A DNA stretch of 64,000 nucleotides from Bryopsis sp. KO-2023. Lineage: Eukaryota; Chlorophyta; Ulvophyceae; Bryopsidales; Bryopsidaceae. Under the pieces are notes generated by a model that did not search any database, had not been told where the DNA came from, and worked only from the letters and a program-made list of their open reading frames with translations. The DNA is taken from the NCBI GenBank assembly GCA_030272585.1, contig BSYQ01000004.1:2418001-2482000 (forward strand). The letters are read 5' to 3'. Positions 47,301 to 58,123 of this stretch are shown here, piece by piece; position 1 is the stretch's first letter; the number at the start of each line of letters is the position of its first letter. The position numbers and the translations under genes were made by a program.

Positions 47301-48916
47301 GGGGTGAGATGGGGGCTGTGTGCAGGGCGGCGATAATGATGGACCAATTTTTCCCGGGAGTGTTCATTAGGAGGACACTCAAAAATTAGAAATAAAATAA
47401 AAACTCGCTTCTTGAACTTCAGCTGAAAAAAAAATAGTGCTTAAAGGGAAAACTTTGAAAGGATTAACAAAGTGAATGTGCAACACAATCCTGGTGTGAC
47501 TTGAAAGCACAAGCATGCACTACCTGCTTTGATTAAGATCTTGGCAACATCCAAGTGACCAGATGCTGCAGCAACATGCAATGGAGTATCCCTATCTTCA
47601 TTTCGCGCATCGGTATTCGCCCCTGCAAATTCTCGAGCAATTGTAAGAAAAAAAGCTATTATCATTTGCAAGAACAGAAGGACAATGTTGGGAAATCATG
47701 AGTGTTTCACACGAAAACTGCAATAGGAAAAACAAAATAGTATCCCAAAGTGTAGTGCTCCAATTTGAACATGACTGGAAAAAATAATAATAATAACACA
47801 ATAACTATAATTTCCAAAATTGCTTCTTGAACTTCTTTGATGATTGGCGTGGTCACCTGCTGCGATAAGAATTTCAACAATGTCTGATGTATCATTCTTA
47901 TAAGAAGCAACATGTAGCAGGCTATTCCCCTCATTTGATACTGTTTTGTTCACATCAACACCCTTTGAGAGAAGCCCCTGGAAAAAAAATTGAACATGAT
48001 GTTTATTTTGCAAAGACAAGTTTTTTCCCCTCAAGAAAGGAAAAAAAAACAAAAACTGCAGTTGATCATGAAATACCTCAACTATCTCAGAGTCGCCCGC
48101 AAGAGTCGCATTGAAAAGTGCTTCATTCTGTCTTGTGCACTTCCAACATTTTTCCTGTCATTTAAAAAAACGAAAAAACACAGGATTAAGAAGAAATAAG
48201 CATTCAAAGCAAATCTGCTAGGCTGTTGAAAACAGGGATGTGCAGCAGTGAAAGCATGAACCTCTCTAAAAAAAAAATTCAAGTGATCCTTCATGCATAC
48301 CCCCACCCTCAAGTGAATGTAAATGTTACATGCACGCATAAATATATACCACAAGCAGTCAGCCAAGTTGGGACTTTTCACTGCAAAGTATCTTTGTTCA
48401 ATGAAAATGGACTTAATTTGCTCTTAATCTCCTACAACACTGCACAACCAAGTGAACTTTCTAAACAAACACGTCAAGATCTCCGCCAGTACACCCACAT
48501 CAAGAGAAAAATCCAGGAGCAGCTTCCGAGTCGAATGAGCAACCCTTGCCCAGTTCTCAGCATGCACCGGTTCCGCGTCGCCCTGTAACAAGACATCATC
48601 TCATCACCCAATCGAAAATCGGGACTCCGTCAACTCAAATTCGAATGGATATGATCCCACCTGCCGAGGGTCACCGCCAGCCGCCGCGCCTGCGAAATCA
48701 ATGCGAATTCAAAATTCAGCCCCCCCCCGATCCAGTAGCTCGGTTGAAGAACACCAACCCTGCGCCTTTCTCCAGGACTACGCAGATGATTACCACAGAA
48801 TGGCTGCGGATCGACTCACCTATCGGTGCAGCATACGAAAGCGTTCCCTGGGAACAGCAGCACAGTGTCCACACGATCAAAACGGAGAGCATCGTAAGCA
48901 CATTCAACAACGCCAT
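41893..48916 (-). CDS. Ankyrin-repeat gene F, secreted type, intact (839 aa)
   Basis: Twenty-three exons (high to low): 48820-48916, 48661-48689, 48499-48582, 48077-48154, 47857-47977, 47524-47622, 47010-47108, 46598-46696, 46413-46511, 46081-46179, 45864-45965, 45526-45666, 45035-45133, 44696-44815, 44110-44208, about 43885-43983, 43667-43777, 43446-43544, 43255-43353, 42933-43034, 42744-42836, 42503-42601, 41893-42245. They sum to 2520 nt without a stop. Exon 1 is a signal peptide ([19 protein letters not shown]); the Cys exon has CWKC; then come about 20 ankyrin repeats; the last exon ends [15 protein letters not shown]. Exon 45526-45666 fuses two ancestral exons (see findings). The intron at 44209-44695 holds plastid 16S rRNA. 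It is the inverted paralog of A and is the least damaged large copy. One boundary (43983) may be off by a base. Partner unknown. Confidence 0.82.
44232..44473 (-). rRNA. Fragment of plastid 16S rRNA inserted in nuclear DNA (NUPT)
   Basis: The minus strand reads the central 16S region: GGATTAGATACCC, then GTAAACGATGG, AACGCGTTAAGTATCCCGCC, AACTCAAAGGAATTGACGGG, GCACAAGCGGTGG and TTTAATTCGATGCAACGC. These are universal 16S landmarks (about E. coli 720-970). The wording between them looks like plastid rather than mitochondrial or 18S. It lies in an intron of gene F. It is a fragment and not a working rRNA gene. Confidence 0.9.
44474..44607. other. AT-rich filler inserted with the 16S fragment
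   Basis: It is absent from the paralogous intron in gene A (2241-2357), so it came with the 16S insert or in the same repair event. It is about 75-80% A/T by eye and may be other organelle DNA. I do not recognise it. Confidence 0.5.
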
Positions 48917-50157
48917 GCTTGTCTGCATATAAATATGTATATTCTTTCTTCCCCCTTTTTCGAAAATCGAGCTCCAAACTGATCAGAAACAACGATCCAA
49001 AAATGCTTGTTCTCCTCATCACAGACTAAGCCTTTTGTACGCTTCGCTGGTTGGCCCGCCGGAACCTTGGAGGTTTGTGTCTTCTCATGGTGGGTGGCTG
49101 GAAGTCTTGGACTGTGTTTCACTTCCTTGGAACGAAATCAAATCATGATTACACACGAAGAAGCCTGCGTGGCGACGGACTCCTTGGGGAGTCCAATCGG
49201 GTTCACCACACCACCAAGGTATTTTTCGCTCCCCTTGGCTCAATATCGAGTGCTAGCCAATTGTTGGTTTCAATCTCCGAAAAGCCCTCAAAATGTTGCC
49301 CATGGCCAGGAATTATACTTAGGTCACTATGGTAGATCGGAACAGAGCCTGTAGAAGAGCGAAAGACTGCTCGTGGATCCAAATCTCTCTCTGGCCGCAT
49401 GTACAGTTGATTGCATCCCTTTCAGGTCTTGTTTGACCAGTAAATTGTGCGAATAAATTTTCAGCTTGGGAGAGCAAGAGCTGTGCGATGGGGGGAGGAA
49501 ACACAACCATTACCTGCCTTTGAAACAAAACTCATACCAGTTTTTACTTTGTTTTTTTCTTATATATATGCTGCATGGTCTAATCTCGCTTTGGAATCTC
49601 GCAATTTTCTAGCCGGGTTCCCTTTTTGAAATGGATTGATATCCCAAAACCCGACAGGATGAGAACTACGATACATTTGGCAAAGAATTATGGACACAAA
49701 CCGGATGATACGCTTGCTTTCTCTCAAGACAAGATTAAAAAAATGCAAAAGAGCCCACAGATTCAGAACCAGGGATTCCTGGTTGACCACACCGGAACCC
49801 CTCCATCAAACAAACAAATCCCACCATAATTTTACATCAATTATCGTTTTCTCAAAAGACCAAGATATGGATGGGAGCAACAAAACTGTTGATACAAGAT
49901 ATTGTTCATCACATACCAATAAACGACCCAATGGTCGTGACATAAAAGTATCAAAGACCTCAAACTGGAGGTCTTTCAACTGTAAATGAAAAAACAATAC
50001 ATTCGAAAAATCCAGTCAATAGCTAGATAGATAAATACTGCACCACAGATATCCCCAAAAGTGTGGTGGGCCCAAAAAACAGCAAACGCATCGATTCTGC
50101 ACACCCCAGGAAACGATACAATCTCCAGTTTTTGTGAATGAGTGACGCTTTGATAGA
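48917..50157. repeat. Upstream region of gene F and right arm of the direct duplication
   Basis: 48917-49070 is the promoter-like block shared with 16.7 and 28.1 kb. 49137-49172 is a short segment shared with the insert at 55807-55854. 49190-50157 matches 11160-12038 in the same orientation. No gene is supported. Confidence 0.55.
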
Positions 50158-53100
50158 TTAACCTTCCAGAATGGCTTTGAGACGTTTTTTTTCTCCTTTG
50201 CCACATAATCCTTCTTCCCCACAATATGGCTCACATTCACAAATTACGTCCACAGGTTTGTTCTCATCATCATTTTAAATGTCAACATCAGCTCCCGCCT
50301 TCATCAGAAGTTCGATTGATTCACCATCACCAGCAGTGGCTGCCAAATGTAGTGCAGTGTCTCCATCATATTTTTTTTGAAAGTTCACTTCAGCTCCGTT
50401 GTCCAAAAGGAGTTGAACAAGTGTTTGGTTCACTTGCTTTGCGAAAAAAAGAGTCGTTAATGGTGATTCGCCAAAATCGTCTTGAGCAGTGATGTCTACA
50501 CCTGCAAACAACCCCTCAAAAATTATGTACAAACATAGTAAGACTAGTCTCAGAGTCCTCTGGAGTCCAACTGACATGCAAAATGTTTTCGTATCATACG
50601 ATCGACACTCCAGAAGAACTCGAGCAAAAAACAATTCAGGAAAAGTGGATTAAAATTCAGCACCAGTCGATTCCACGCGAAACCAACCTGCCTGACATTG
50701 TTCTATTATTTACAAAAGTTATCTTCGAAAAGCAATCAAAATTACACATTATCGCAGAGATTTTTTCTAAACTTTGCGACTACCCCAAAGCAAAGAAAGC
50801 TGAGCCTATGATATGAATAATCTTCTGCCACCGATGTGTCAGCGAAATGCAACTTGTGCTTCACAGAATGAAACTACATTGTACTTTCCTCCCCTGGAAG
50901 CCTATGCATCAATTTTTACCCCCCTGAAAAACCAAATCATAAAAAAGAAATGCCATGCCTCGTTTGCCAAAATGTTGAACCTGGATTTTTTAATTGTACT
51001 ATCACTGTAGCGAAACCGGGAGTTACTTATTTTGCAGTTGTAGGAGGTCTACTGCACACCTGATCCCAGGAGATACTCTACCAAATCCACTTTACTGTAG
51101 TCTGCTGCCACTATCAAAGGGGTGCTAATAATAATATTCGCATTCACATTCGCCCCCGAAAAGCCATAACACCGAGTTTGATGATGGATATAACACAGTT
51201 TCTGTCAAAACACCAATATAAAACGGACAAGAATCCCCATCACCTGTGTCGATCAAAATCTTGGCAACATCCAAGTGACCACGTCTTGCAGCAAGATGCA
51301 ACGGAGTTTCATTTTCAGGGCTCTTTGCGTCAACATTGGCCCCTGCAAGACAGCAGAGTGATGATTCTTGTCGACACGTGCATGCTTGCAGCTCAAATCA
51401 ATCATGATTGATTTGATTGATTTGCCAATTGATCAGTTGACAAAAGCTTTCACATATATTATCACCGATATCATCAAATGAAATATATATCCCCCCACCA
51501 TCTGAAAGTCGATAGCCCCAAACCCAAGTTTCGTATGATGAACTCTTAACTTGTGCATGCAAAAATTGGTCAGACCCTGCACCATACTAACATGACATAT
51601 TTCAGTGTATGAAACAAACCCAAAGAGCACCTGACTCCAAGAGCTCCTCAACCACCCCTGGTTTTCCCTTTGCTGCTGCCCACATCAAAGGGGCGTATCC
51701 CTGAAAGTCGTCTTTCACATCCACACTTGCCCCTACAGTAACAAAGCAGTTAAAAAAACGCTTTGGTTTACTTTGTTGGGGTTCTGAAGGAATCCACAGG
51801 AGCTGTGTGATAGAGCACCATGGCAACGGAACATCTGCGAGAGACAAGGTGCTACCACCATAGCAAAACCAGGGGGGGGCCTGGGGGGGCCTGGTTGCGC
51901 CTATGGCTACCACCTGTATGGCGTGACTAATTATTTTGGTTGTTCTATGACTTACACCCAACGTAGAAATACAACACAGGCAGGGCTCCCCCGTAAAACA
52001 CCACCTGCTTTGATCAAAATGTCGACCACGTCTACAGAGGCATACATTGCAGCCCGATGCAAAGCAGTCATGTTACCATAATTTTGTGCATTCACATCGG
52101 CTCCTGAAGAAATTTATGAACAGCACATGTTGTAACCCTCAGCATCCATAAGCTTCACCAGGACATTGGGGGGGGCAGGGATTGACCCAATTCCACAGTT
52201 GATTAAGATTACCAAATTTTCATGGGCATAGTTTTATAAACTGAAACGCTCGATGCTCTCCAGTCAAATGAAAATTGCAGGGATTACCTTTCATATTTCC
52301 ATATTACCATTTTAATGTAAAAATGAATGAAATTATTCTTTGCCAATCATGGAAATTAACAAGTCCTGAAGTAGTCCACCTCAGAAAAGAGGTGAGAGTT
52401 CAGGATACTTTCAATGCTACCAGACGCAATCTCTTTGTTGGTGAATAAATGTAAAAAAATTATCAATACCCCCTCTCTCCAACATCCAAAAGCATTACTT
52501 CACACACAAAAAAAAGGACGTGGTTATTTATATAACCAACTGCATTATATTATAAAGGTGGTCAAGAACCCCTCTACAAAATACCTGATTCCAGGAGAAA
52601 CTCAACGAACTCCACTCGTCCTAAATATGCTGCATCTATCAATGGGGTGTTTCCATACTCGTCTTGTAAATCCACATCTGCCCCTGAAAGAACAATGATC
52701 AACCCTTTCAGATGTATTCAGTTTATGGCGCAAATCATTTCCAACAGTAATAGGAAGGCTTGATGTACTGCATGTATTACCTTCTTTGACCAAAATCTTA
52801 GCAACATCCAAGTGGCGATACTGAGTGGCAAAAAACAATGGCGTATAGCCATTCTCATTTTGTGCATCAACGTTTGCTCCTGCAGCAAATCCTCAACCAA
52901 TTGTGAAAGAAAATAGTTTCATTGTTTGCAAAGTTCCATGTTTGCAATCACTATATACATATAATTTTTTATAAAAATGATTCGTTTTCACACATGATAA
53001 CTCACAGCGTGCAATAGAACATAATATCCCACAGTGTATTACAGTGCATTTCTCCACTTTGATTTGTGCAGGTATTTTCTTTTGATTCTGAGTTTGAAAT

Positions 53101-53469
53101 GAAGGATGGTAGGGGGGGCTGTGTGCAGGGCAATGATATTGAGGCCTTGAATTTCTTTCATGATTGGAGTTGTCACCTGCTGCAATGAGAATTTTAACAA
53201 TGTCCGAAGCATTATTATCCTGAAAACAAGCAATGTGGAGTAGGCTTTCCCCCTCCTTTGATGATGTTTCATTCACATCAGCACCCTTTGAGAGAAGCTC
53301 CTGAAAAAGCAATTGAAACAAATACTTATTATAGAAGAGACATTTCGTTTTTAGACTTTAATGAAACATTTGCGGTTGATCATAGGAATACCTCAATTTT
53401 CTCAAAGTCACCCTCAAGAGTCGCATTGAAAAGTGCTTCATTCAATCTGTTGCAGTTCCGACATTCTGC
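50158..53469 (-). pseudogene. Ankyrin gene G, decayed direct duplicate of gene C
   Basis: Exons: 53392-53469 (CRNC cap), 53177-53300, 52781-52879, 52585-52683, 52005-52103, 51631-51732, 51244-51342, 51060-51158, terminal 50158-50501. Three defects are visible. The acceptor of 51158 reads CG in place of AG. The terminal exon has a TAA at 50275-50277 where the family has CAA, cutting off the Cys-rich tail, which can still be read below it (GKGEKKRLKAILEG). The signal-peptide, Gly/Ala and GDAEAV exons are missing, with homology stopping near 53730, close to the LINE insertion. A shortened, unsecreted product cannot be excluded. Confidence 0.8.
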
Positions 53470-53792
53470 CTGGGAAAAAAAAATGGAAAAAAAATCAGGA
53501 CTGAGAACAAACAAGCATTCAAACCATATCTCTTCGGTTGTAAAATGCAAGGATGTGCAGTGAAAGTAGGAAGTTCTGAAAAAAAGCATTCATCTGATCC
53601 TTGATTTTTGATTTTTAACCCTTGATGCCTGATGGATGGACCGATGGAACCCTACAATAAATCAAACTTTCCAGACAAGCCCCCAAAAGATCAGTGCCAG
53701 TACACCCACATTGAGCTTGCGGTTTGATAGATACTTTTCGGTCTCTTAGTCGAGAAACGATTACGATCCCACCGCAGGAAGGCCTGCGACTT

Positions 53793-53808
53793 TGACTGCG
53801 AACGCAGA
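53793..53808. repeat. Left target-site duplication of the LINE
   Basis: tgactgcgaacgcaga, repeated exactly at 55092-55107. Confidence 0.85.
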
Positions 53809-54964
53809 TGATACGGGGATACCAGGACATTGTTGGTCTGGGGTAAAGGAAGTGTTGCAGGTTTTGATTGAATGGGAACAATATTCGGGAATTGGTTTAA
53901 ATTTTTCCAAAACGATTCTGATGGTTTTTTTTCAGCAGCTTATGTCTTCTTCTTTTCATTTTCATGAGCATTCTATACCAATTTCAGAGGACCATACATA
54001 TTTAGGAATTCGGTTATCATCAAGTTCTCATCATCCTTTTTTGTCGCATATTGATTATGTTTTAGCACAGTGTCGGAAAGCAATGGGGTTTGTTTTGTCG
54101 CGTCTTTTTGCTCTGAAAATTGAGGATCCAAAAGTAGCATACAATCTTTTTAAGGTGTATGTTTTGGGCAGTATAGGATATGGGTTTCCTATTTGGGGTC
54201 CATTCCTAACAGTTTCTCAGTGGCGTTTGTTGGAAGCAATTCATCTCCAGTTTATGAGAAGTATCCTCCGTTTGCCTCGATATACGCCAAAGGAGGTTCT
54301 GTACGGGGAATTAGGGTGTTATCCATTAGAATTAGCACTTTGGTCGCAATTGTGCCGATATTGGAACAAGTTGGTTGGGTTATCAGTTGATCGATTGCAT
54401 GGAAGATTGTTTTGTTGGGGTTTTGATCAATATCACGCATCTCGATCTTCTTGGTTTGGGCGTATTTTGGGTTTTTTCAGACGGTTTTGGCCGGAGAAGA
54501 TATTTTCTTCTACGACTTTGGTGGACATTTCGGAATTTCAGCGTCGTTATAAAGCTATGCATGCTGAACATGTTTTCGGTTCATCTGCATCTCGAGTTAT
54601 ATCTTGGTATCGGCATATTAAGTTTTCCCTCAGATTTGAACGGTATTTGACAACTTTAAAACCAACTTCTCTTCGGGTTTTCTTTACTCGTTTTCGTTGT
54701 GGTATTCATTTCTTGGAAGTGGAAGTGGGACGATATAATGGTGTACCAAGGGAAAACAGGATTTGTCGGTTGTGTCGGTCCGCGGTGGAAGATGAACGGC
54801 ATTTTCTTTTTGAATGTCCTTTTTATTCTTCCTTTCGTTCTTTGCATTCAGATGTTTTTCGATGGGCTAATCCCAAGGATCTTTTTAGTAGGGTGCCATC
54901 GGGCAAATTAGCTTTAATTATCAGCAAAATGGCTTCAATACGTTCAGCAGGTTTACAATCCTAA
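53809..54964 (+). pseudogene. LINE reverse transcriptase, C-terminal part
   Basis: The frame is open for about 385 codons to 54964. It starts within the ADD motif (DDT), followed by VLIEWEQYSGIGLNFSKT (post-catalytic and thumb), YLGIRL, YGFPIWGPF, and near the end RICRLCRSAVEDERHFLFEC, a Cys/His motif typical of LINE ORF2 C-termini. Fingers and palm before the active site are missing, and the endonuclease too, so it is inactive. The ATG at 53792 is in the host flank. Confidence 0.85.
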
Positions 54965-55091
54965 GGTTTTTGTTTTGTTTTTGTTTTTTTTTTTTTTTTT
55001 CTCTTTCTTTTCTTTCCTTTTTGTCTTTGTTCCAGCATCATAGAGGGTGATGGCTCTCTTTTGCTGTGGGTTGTAATTATGATTATGATTA
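53809..55091 (+). mobile_element. 5'-truncated LINE (non-LTR retrotransposon)
   Basis: It is flanked by a 16-bp target-site duplication. The body holds the C-terminal part of a reverse transcriptase, a T-rich 3' UTR (54965-55035) and the tail segment catagagggtgatggctctc through ttgtaattatgattatg. The tail ends in ATTATG-type units instead of poly(A). The 5' end is cut at the RT catalytic motif. The 7556-7618 insert shares the same tail. Confidence 0.88.
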
Positions 55092-55107
55092 TGACTGCGA
55101 ACGCAGA
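55092..55107. repeat. Right target-site duplication of the LINE
   Basis: tgactgcgaacgcaga, identical to 53793-53808. Confidence 0.85.
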
Positions 55108-55590
55108 AAAAGATGTCGCTGCCTGCGACTGCTGCGCTTAAAAACCGCCACGAGATCTAAATGCCAGCTCACCTCCATAACGCTCATTATAGAATAACGC
55201 GCTATTATCCTGTGTCTGTGCATTAACATCCGCTCCTGAAGAAATTTATGATTAGCAAACAAACAAACATCATTTACATTGTGTAGGAGATGATTAGCAC
55301 ATGTTGTAGGACGTTGAATTTATTTACTTCACTTTTTTTTTTTTGGGGGGGGGGGGGAGTTGGCTTAATTACACAGTAGAATATTAATATACTGCAGGGA
55401 TTCCCTTTTTTTTCCTGCATACAGTCGTACCCCGATTTAGTGCCGCTCGATTTAGTGCCAACCCCGATTTAGTGCCGGTTTTCTCGGCTTGTCACGGCTT
55501 TTGACGTCTCCAGTGACGATTATCACGTGCGACGACGATTTTGACAATTCCGCTCATCGTGGGCAGTGTTCCTATAAAAACTTCAACTAA

Positions 55591-55930
55591 CTACGAAGCT
55601 AATCTTGTTTTTTCTTTGGTGACCCCGAAGTTCTTTTCCCTCGCCAGTGGAAACCACTCCATCAAACGTTTTTCTAACGTTGGCAACTCCCCACTCTTCA
55701 CACTTTTTGCACCACCACTCCCCTCCTGCCACTTCCCTTTGTCTTGGACAATATTACTGAGAGTCCTTTCGGACACTCCATATTTAGAGGCAATAGCACT
55801 TTTTTTCAAATCAAATCAAATCATGATTACACACGAAGAAGCCGGTAGGCTTCTCACTTTTTTTCAGCACTCCCTTTTCTACCTCGTCGACGAGTTGTGA
55901 TTTCTCTGCAATCGTCAGCCTTTTCCTTTT
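55591..55930 (-). pseudogene. pogo-like transposase DNA-binding fragment
   Basis: The minus strand reads RKRLTIAEKSQLVDEVEKGV, then, after a 48-bp insertion (55807-55854), KKSAIASKYGVSERTLSNIV and KRLMEWFPLAREKNF. This is the N-terminal psq-type helix-turn-helix plus the start of the CENP-B-type domain. The DDE catalytic part is absent. Confidence 0.8.
55807..55854 (-). mobile_element. 48-bp retro-insertion nested in the transposon
   Basis: The 10-bp direct repeat cacttttttt at 55797-55806 and 55855-55864 flanks it. Removing the insert restores the transposase frame (VEKGVLKKSAIA). On the minus strand the insert ends in repeats of TTTGA (gatttgatttgatttg). The core, atcatgattacacacgaag, also occurs at 49137-49172. 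Confidence 0.8.
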
Positions 55931-56879
55931 GTCGCTCTTTCGTTCGGAAGTCCCCTCGCTAATTTTTTTTGGACGTAACGGCGAGAGAAGGGGGAGGTGG
56001 CGGCTGATTTTACTTTTTCAATGGGTTATGATCATTGATTGATTGTTTTAATTGATTGATTTCTACTTTTAGGGTGCTTATCGTACGTTCCGTGATTAGT
56101 GCCAACCCCGGTTTAGTGCCGCCTTTTTCGGCTTGTCAAGGGGCGGCACTAAATCGGGGTACGACTGTACTATCATCTTAATATTTAAAAAATCCAACTA
56201 ATTCGCTGTCACCCATGGAAATGAACAAGACCTGGTAACATTCTACCTCAGAAAAGAGGTGGTGGTTATTGATATTCTTAATTGTACCAAAAAACAAGCT
56301 CTCTGTTGGTGAATACGTTTTCACATGTATACATGTAACCCTTCTCTTCAATATTCATTTAAAAGCATTACTTTACACACAGAAAAAAACTCCACTTGAC
56401 TATACATGTAAGTATGCATCTGCACCAGATTCCAAAGATGTTCAGAAAATCCCTCTAGAGAGTATCTGTTTCCAGGAGAAACTCAACCAACTCCAGTCTT
56501 CCGTAATTTGATGCATCCATCAATGGGGTGCCTTCATCTTCGTCTTTGGAGTCCAAGTTCGCGCCTGAAAAAAAAAAACGACCTGCCCTCAAGAATCCAG
56601 ATCCTCTTATTTTGTGGTGCAAATGGAGGTCCATATGGAGGTGCAAATTACTTCAACTGGATAGGCGATAAAAAGGCTTTATGATTTCTTTATTTTTTTT
56701 TAAGAAAATATTATTCTTGTTTGTAAATTTCTATATTTTCAAATGATCAAAGCGTTTTGCGAGGAATGAAGCATTTTCAAAATATAAAAACACACATCCA
56801 ACGTTGGATGTGTGGAGTACTTTAACTTCTTTCGAGTCATCTGCTCCGATAAGAATTTCAACAACGTGCATGGAAGGGC

Positions 56880-57232
56880 AAATCCCGTCCAGGTCGAGGA
56901 GACATTCCCCCCTCCCCCCTTTTTTGATGCAATTGCTCAAAGTTGATAATTGTTTCATGCAGAAACAACAAAGTTTTTTTCCGTTTTGCTGTACCATGAT
57001 CTGTCTTAAATTCAGGTCTGCTTTCTTCTCGATTTTTTTCCTCTTTTCTTGGGGAATGATTAATGAGAAAAAAGCTTGGGTTTTTTCTGGTCGTGTTGGC
57101 TCACTAATCCCCCTCTACCCTGTGACTATTTTGGGGTTTCGAGTCGATCACTGCTGACCTTTCTCAATAGAAGGTTGGTTGTGATCCACCACCCACTTTA
57201 CCTTCTTATTTAGGGAGGAGAGGACGATTGAC
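56880..57232 (+). repeat. Third copy of the ankyrin-gene 3' flank block
   Basis: Same orientation as 40430-40900 and inverted relative to about 6190-6700. It ends where the Ty3 LTR begins. Confidence 0.7.
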
Positions 57233-57642
57233 TGATACGAATGTGGACTCTGGAACGAGTACACATTCACCTAAGTCGATCCAGTCGGACTGGATCAGCC
57301 TGGTCCGGTAATCAGTGCCTGGTTCGGTACCAGAGCCGGTCCAGCAGTACAGTCCGACTGACCCAAGTGAGAGGTGGACACGGTGGCAGTTACCGTGTCC
57401 ACACAATCCAACCAACGGTCCTGAGAAGGATTTGGTCTGGATCTGTCGGTCCAGGGGACGCTGGGTCCGACAGCTCTCAACCGTTCCTTTTGCCAGGTTG
57501 TCGGTCCGGCCCCATATTTATTGGATCCGGACCGAGGTAACAATGTTCTAGAGTAAGCTTGTAAGCAAAGACTCTTATCCGTGTTTCCGTGGTTCTAGAC
57601 GTAACGTCTACCACTACTCGATACTTTCCCGTGTTTTTATCA
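57233..57642 (+). repeat. 5' LTR (boundaries inferred)
   Basis: Starts TGATA and ends TATCA, a 5-bp inverted terminal pair of TG...CA type. It is followed after two bases by a TGG primer site. The host side matches the 40.9 kb block up to this point. The 3' LTR is out of view, so the ends are not confirmed by comparison. Confidence 0.65.
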
Positions 57643-57644
57643 AC

Positions 57645-57659
57645 TGGTTTCGGAGCGAG
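57645..57659 (+). promoter_or_regulatory. Primer-binding site for minus-strand synthesis
   Basis: TGGTTTCGGAGCGAG, beginning with the TGG that pairs with a tRNA CCA end, two bases after the LTR. I cannot say which tRNA. Confidence 0.55.
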
Positions 57660-57697
57660 TTCCCGGACTCGCGAACCGCATCACCAAGGAGATCTAT

Positions 57698-58123
57698 ATG
57701 TACCCTTCGACACCTTCGAACCTGACCGACGCATCCACTGGCTCGGAGTTCCAAGTGCCAGTGTCCGCAGCACCTACCGTTCCCGCTCCAGCTACCGTCG
57801 CGCATTGGAACGCGTTTCAGGTGGACTACCCAACAAGTTATCGTGGCACACCTCTGACTTTTGTTTCCGGACCCAGCTTGGCCGACATACCTGTACCGCG
57901 TGGACCGCGAGACGAAGATTTGGAGAGCGTGGGATCCTGTGACTCCGTGTTCACGGAGGAACAGAGGAACGACCCCGATTTCCAGGCCTTGTATCTGGAG
58001 GTACTCGAGGGTCAACGAGCCAGAGCTGCAGCCAGAGAGACCGCTAGGCGCCAGGCATGGACCTTATCCCGTACGAGGAAGCCCCAGCCTATCCCGACCA
58101 TGTGGACGAGGGAGACGAGATGA
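57698..58123 (+). CDS. Gag N-terminal segment, in a different frame from the main Gag
   Basis: Open frame from the first ATG after the primer site. It is rich in Pro, Ala and Thr early on, then acidic and helical (SVFTEEQRNDPDFQALYLEV). The main Gag frame is open only from about 57944, so the two overlap for about 180 bp and differ by -1. Either a one-base indel separates them or Gag truly starts at 58057. Confidence 0.5.
   Translation: MYPSTPSNLTDASTGSEFQVPVSAAPTVPAPATVAHWNAFQVDYPTSYRGTPLTFVSGPSLADIPVPRGPRDEDLESVGSCDSVFTEEQRNDPDFQALYLEVLEGQRARAAARETARRQAWTLSRTRKPQPIPTMWTRETR

Larger units (their letters stand above)
55422..56167. mobile_element. pogo/Tigger-like DNA transposon, deletion derivative
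   Basis: Terminal inverted repeats start cagtcgtaccccgatttag and are perfect for over 20 bp at both ends, with TA on each side (55420-55421, 56168-56169). The phrase atttagtgcc recurs just inside both ends. At about 746 bp it is far shorter than an autonomous copy. The related intron near 32074-32100 shows the site without the element. Confidence 0.88.
55150..56565 (-). pseudogene. Ankyrin gene remnant H
   Basis: Two exons remain. 56466-56565 (GANLDSKDEDEGTPLMDAS) has its donor changed from GT to AT (after GGAAACAG). A second exon begins near 55238 (GADVNAQTQDNSALF) and degrades into a stop. The intron between them carries the pogo-like element. A trace of a KILIAAG-type exon (VVEILIGADD) lies at about 56838-56870. 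Not functional. Confidence 0.65.

Noticed and set aside
53792..53808. ATG at 53792 as the LINE protein start
   Set aside because: It lies in the target-site duplication and host flank; the element is truncated at 53809.
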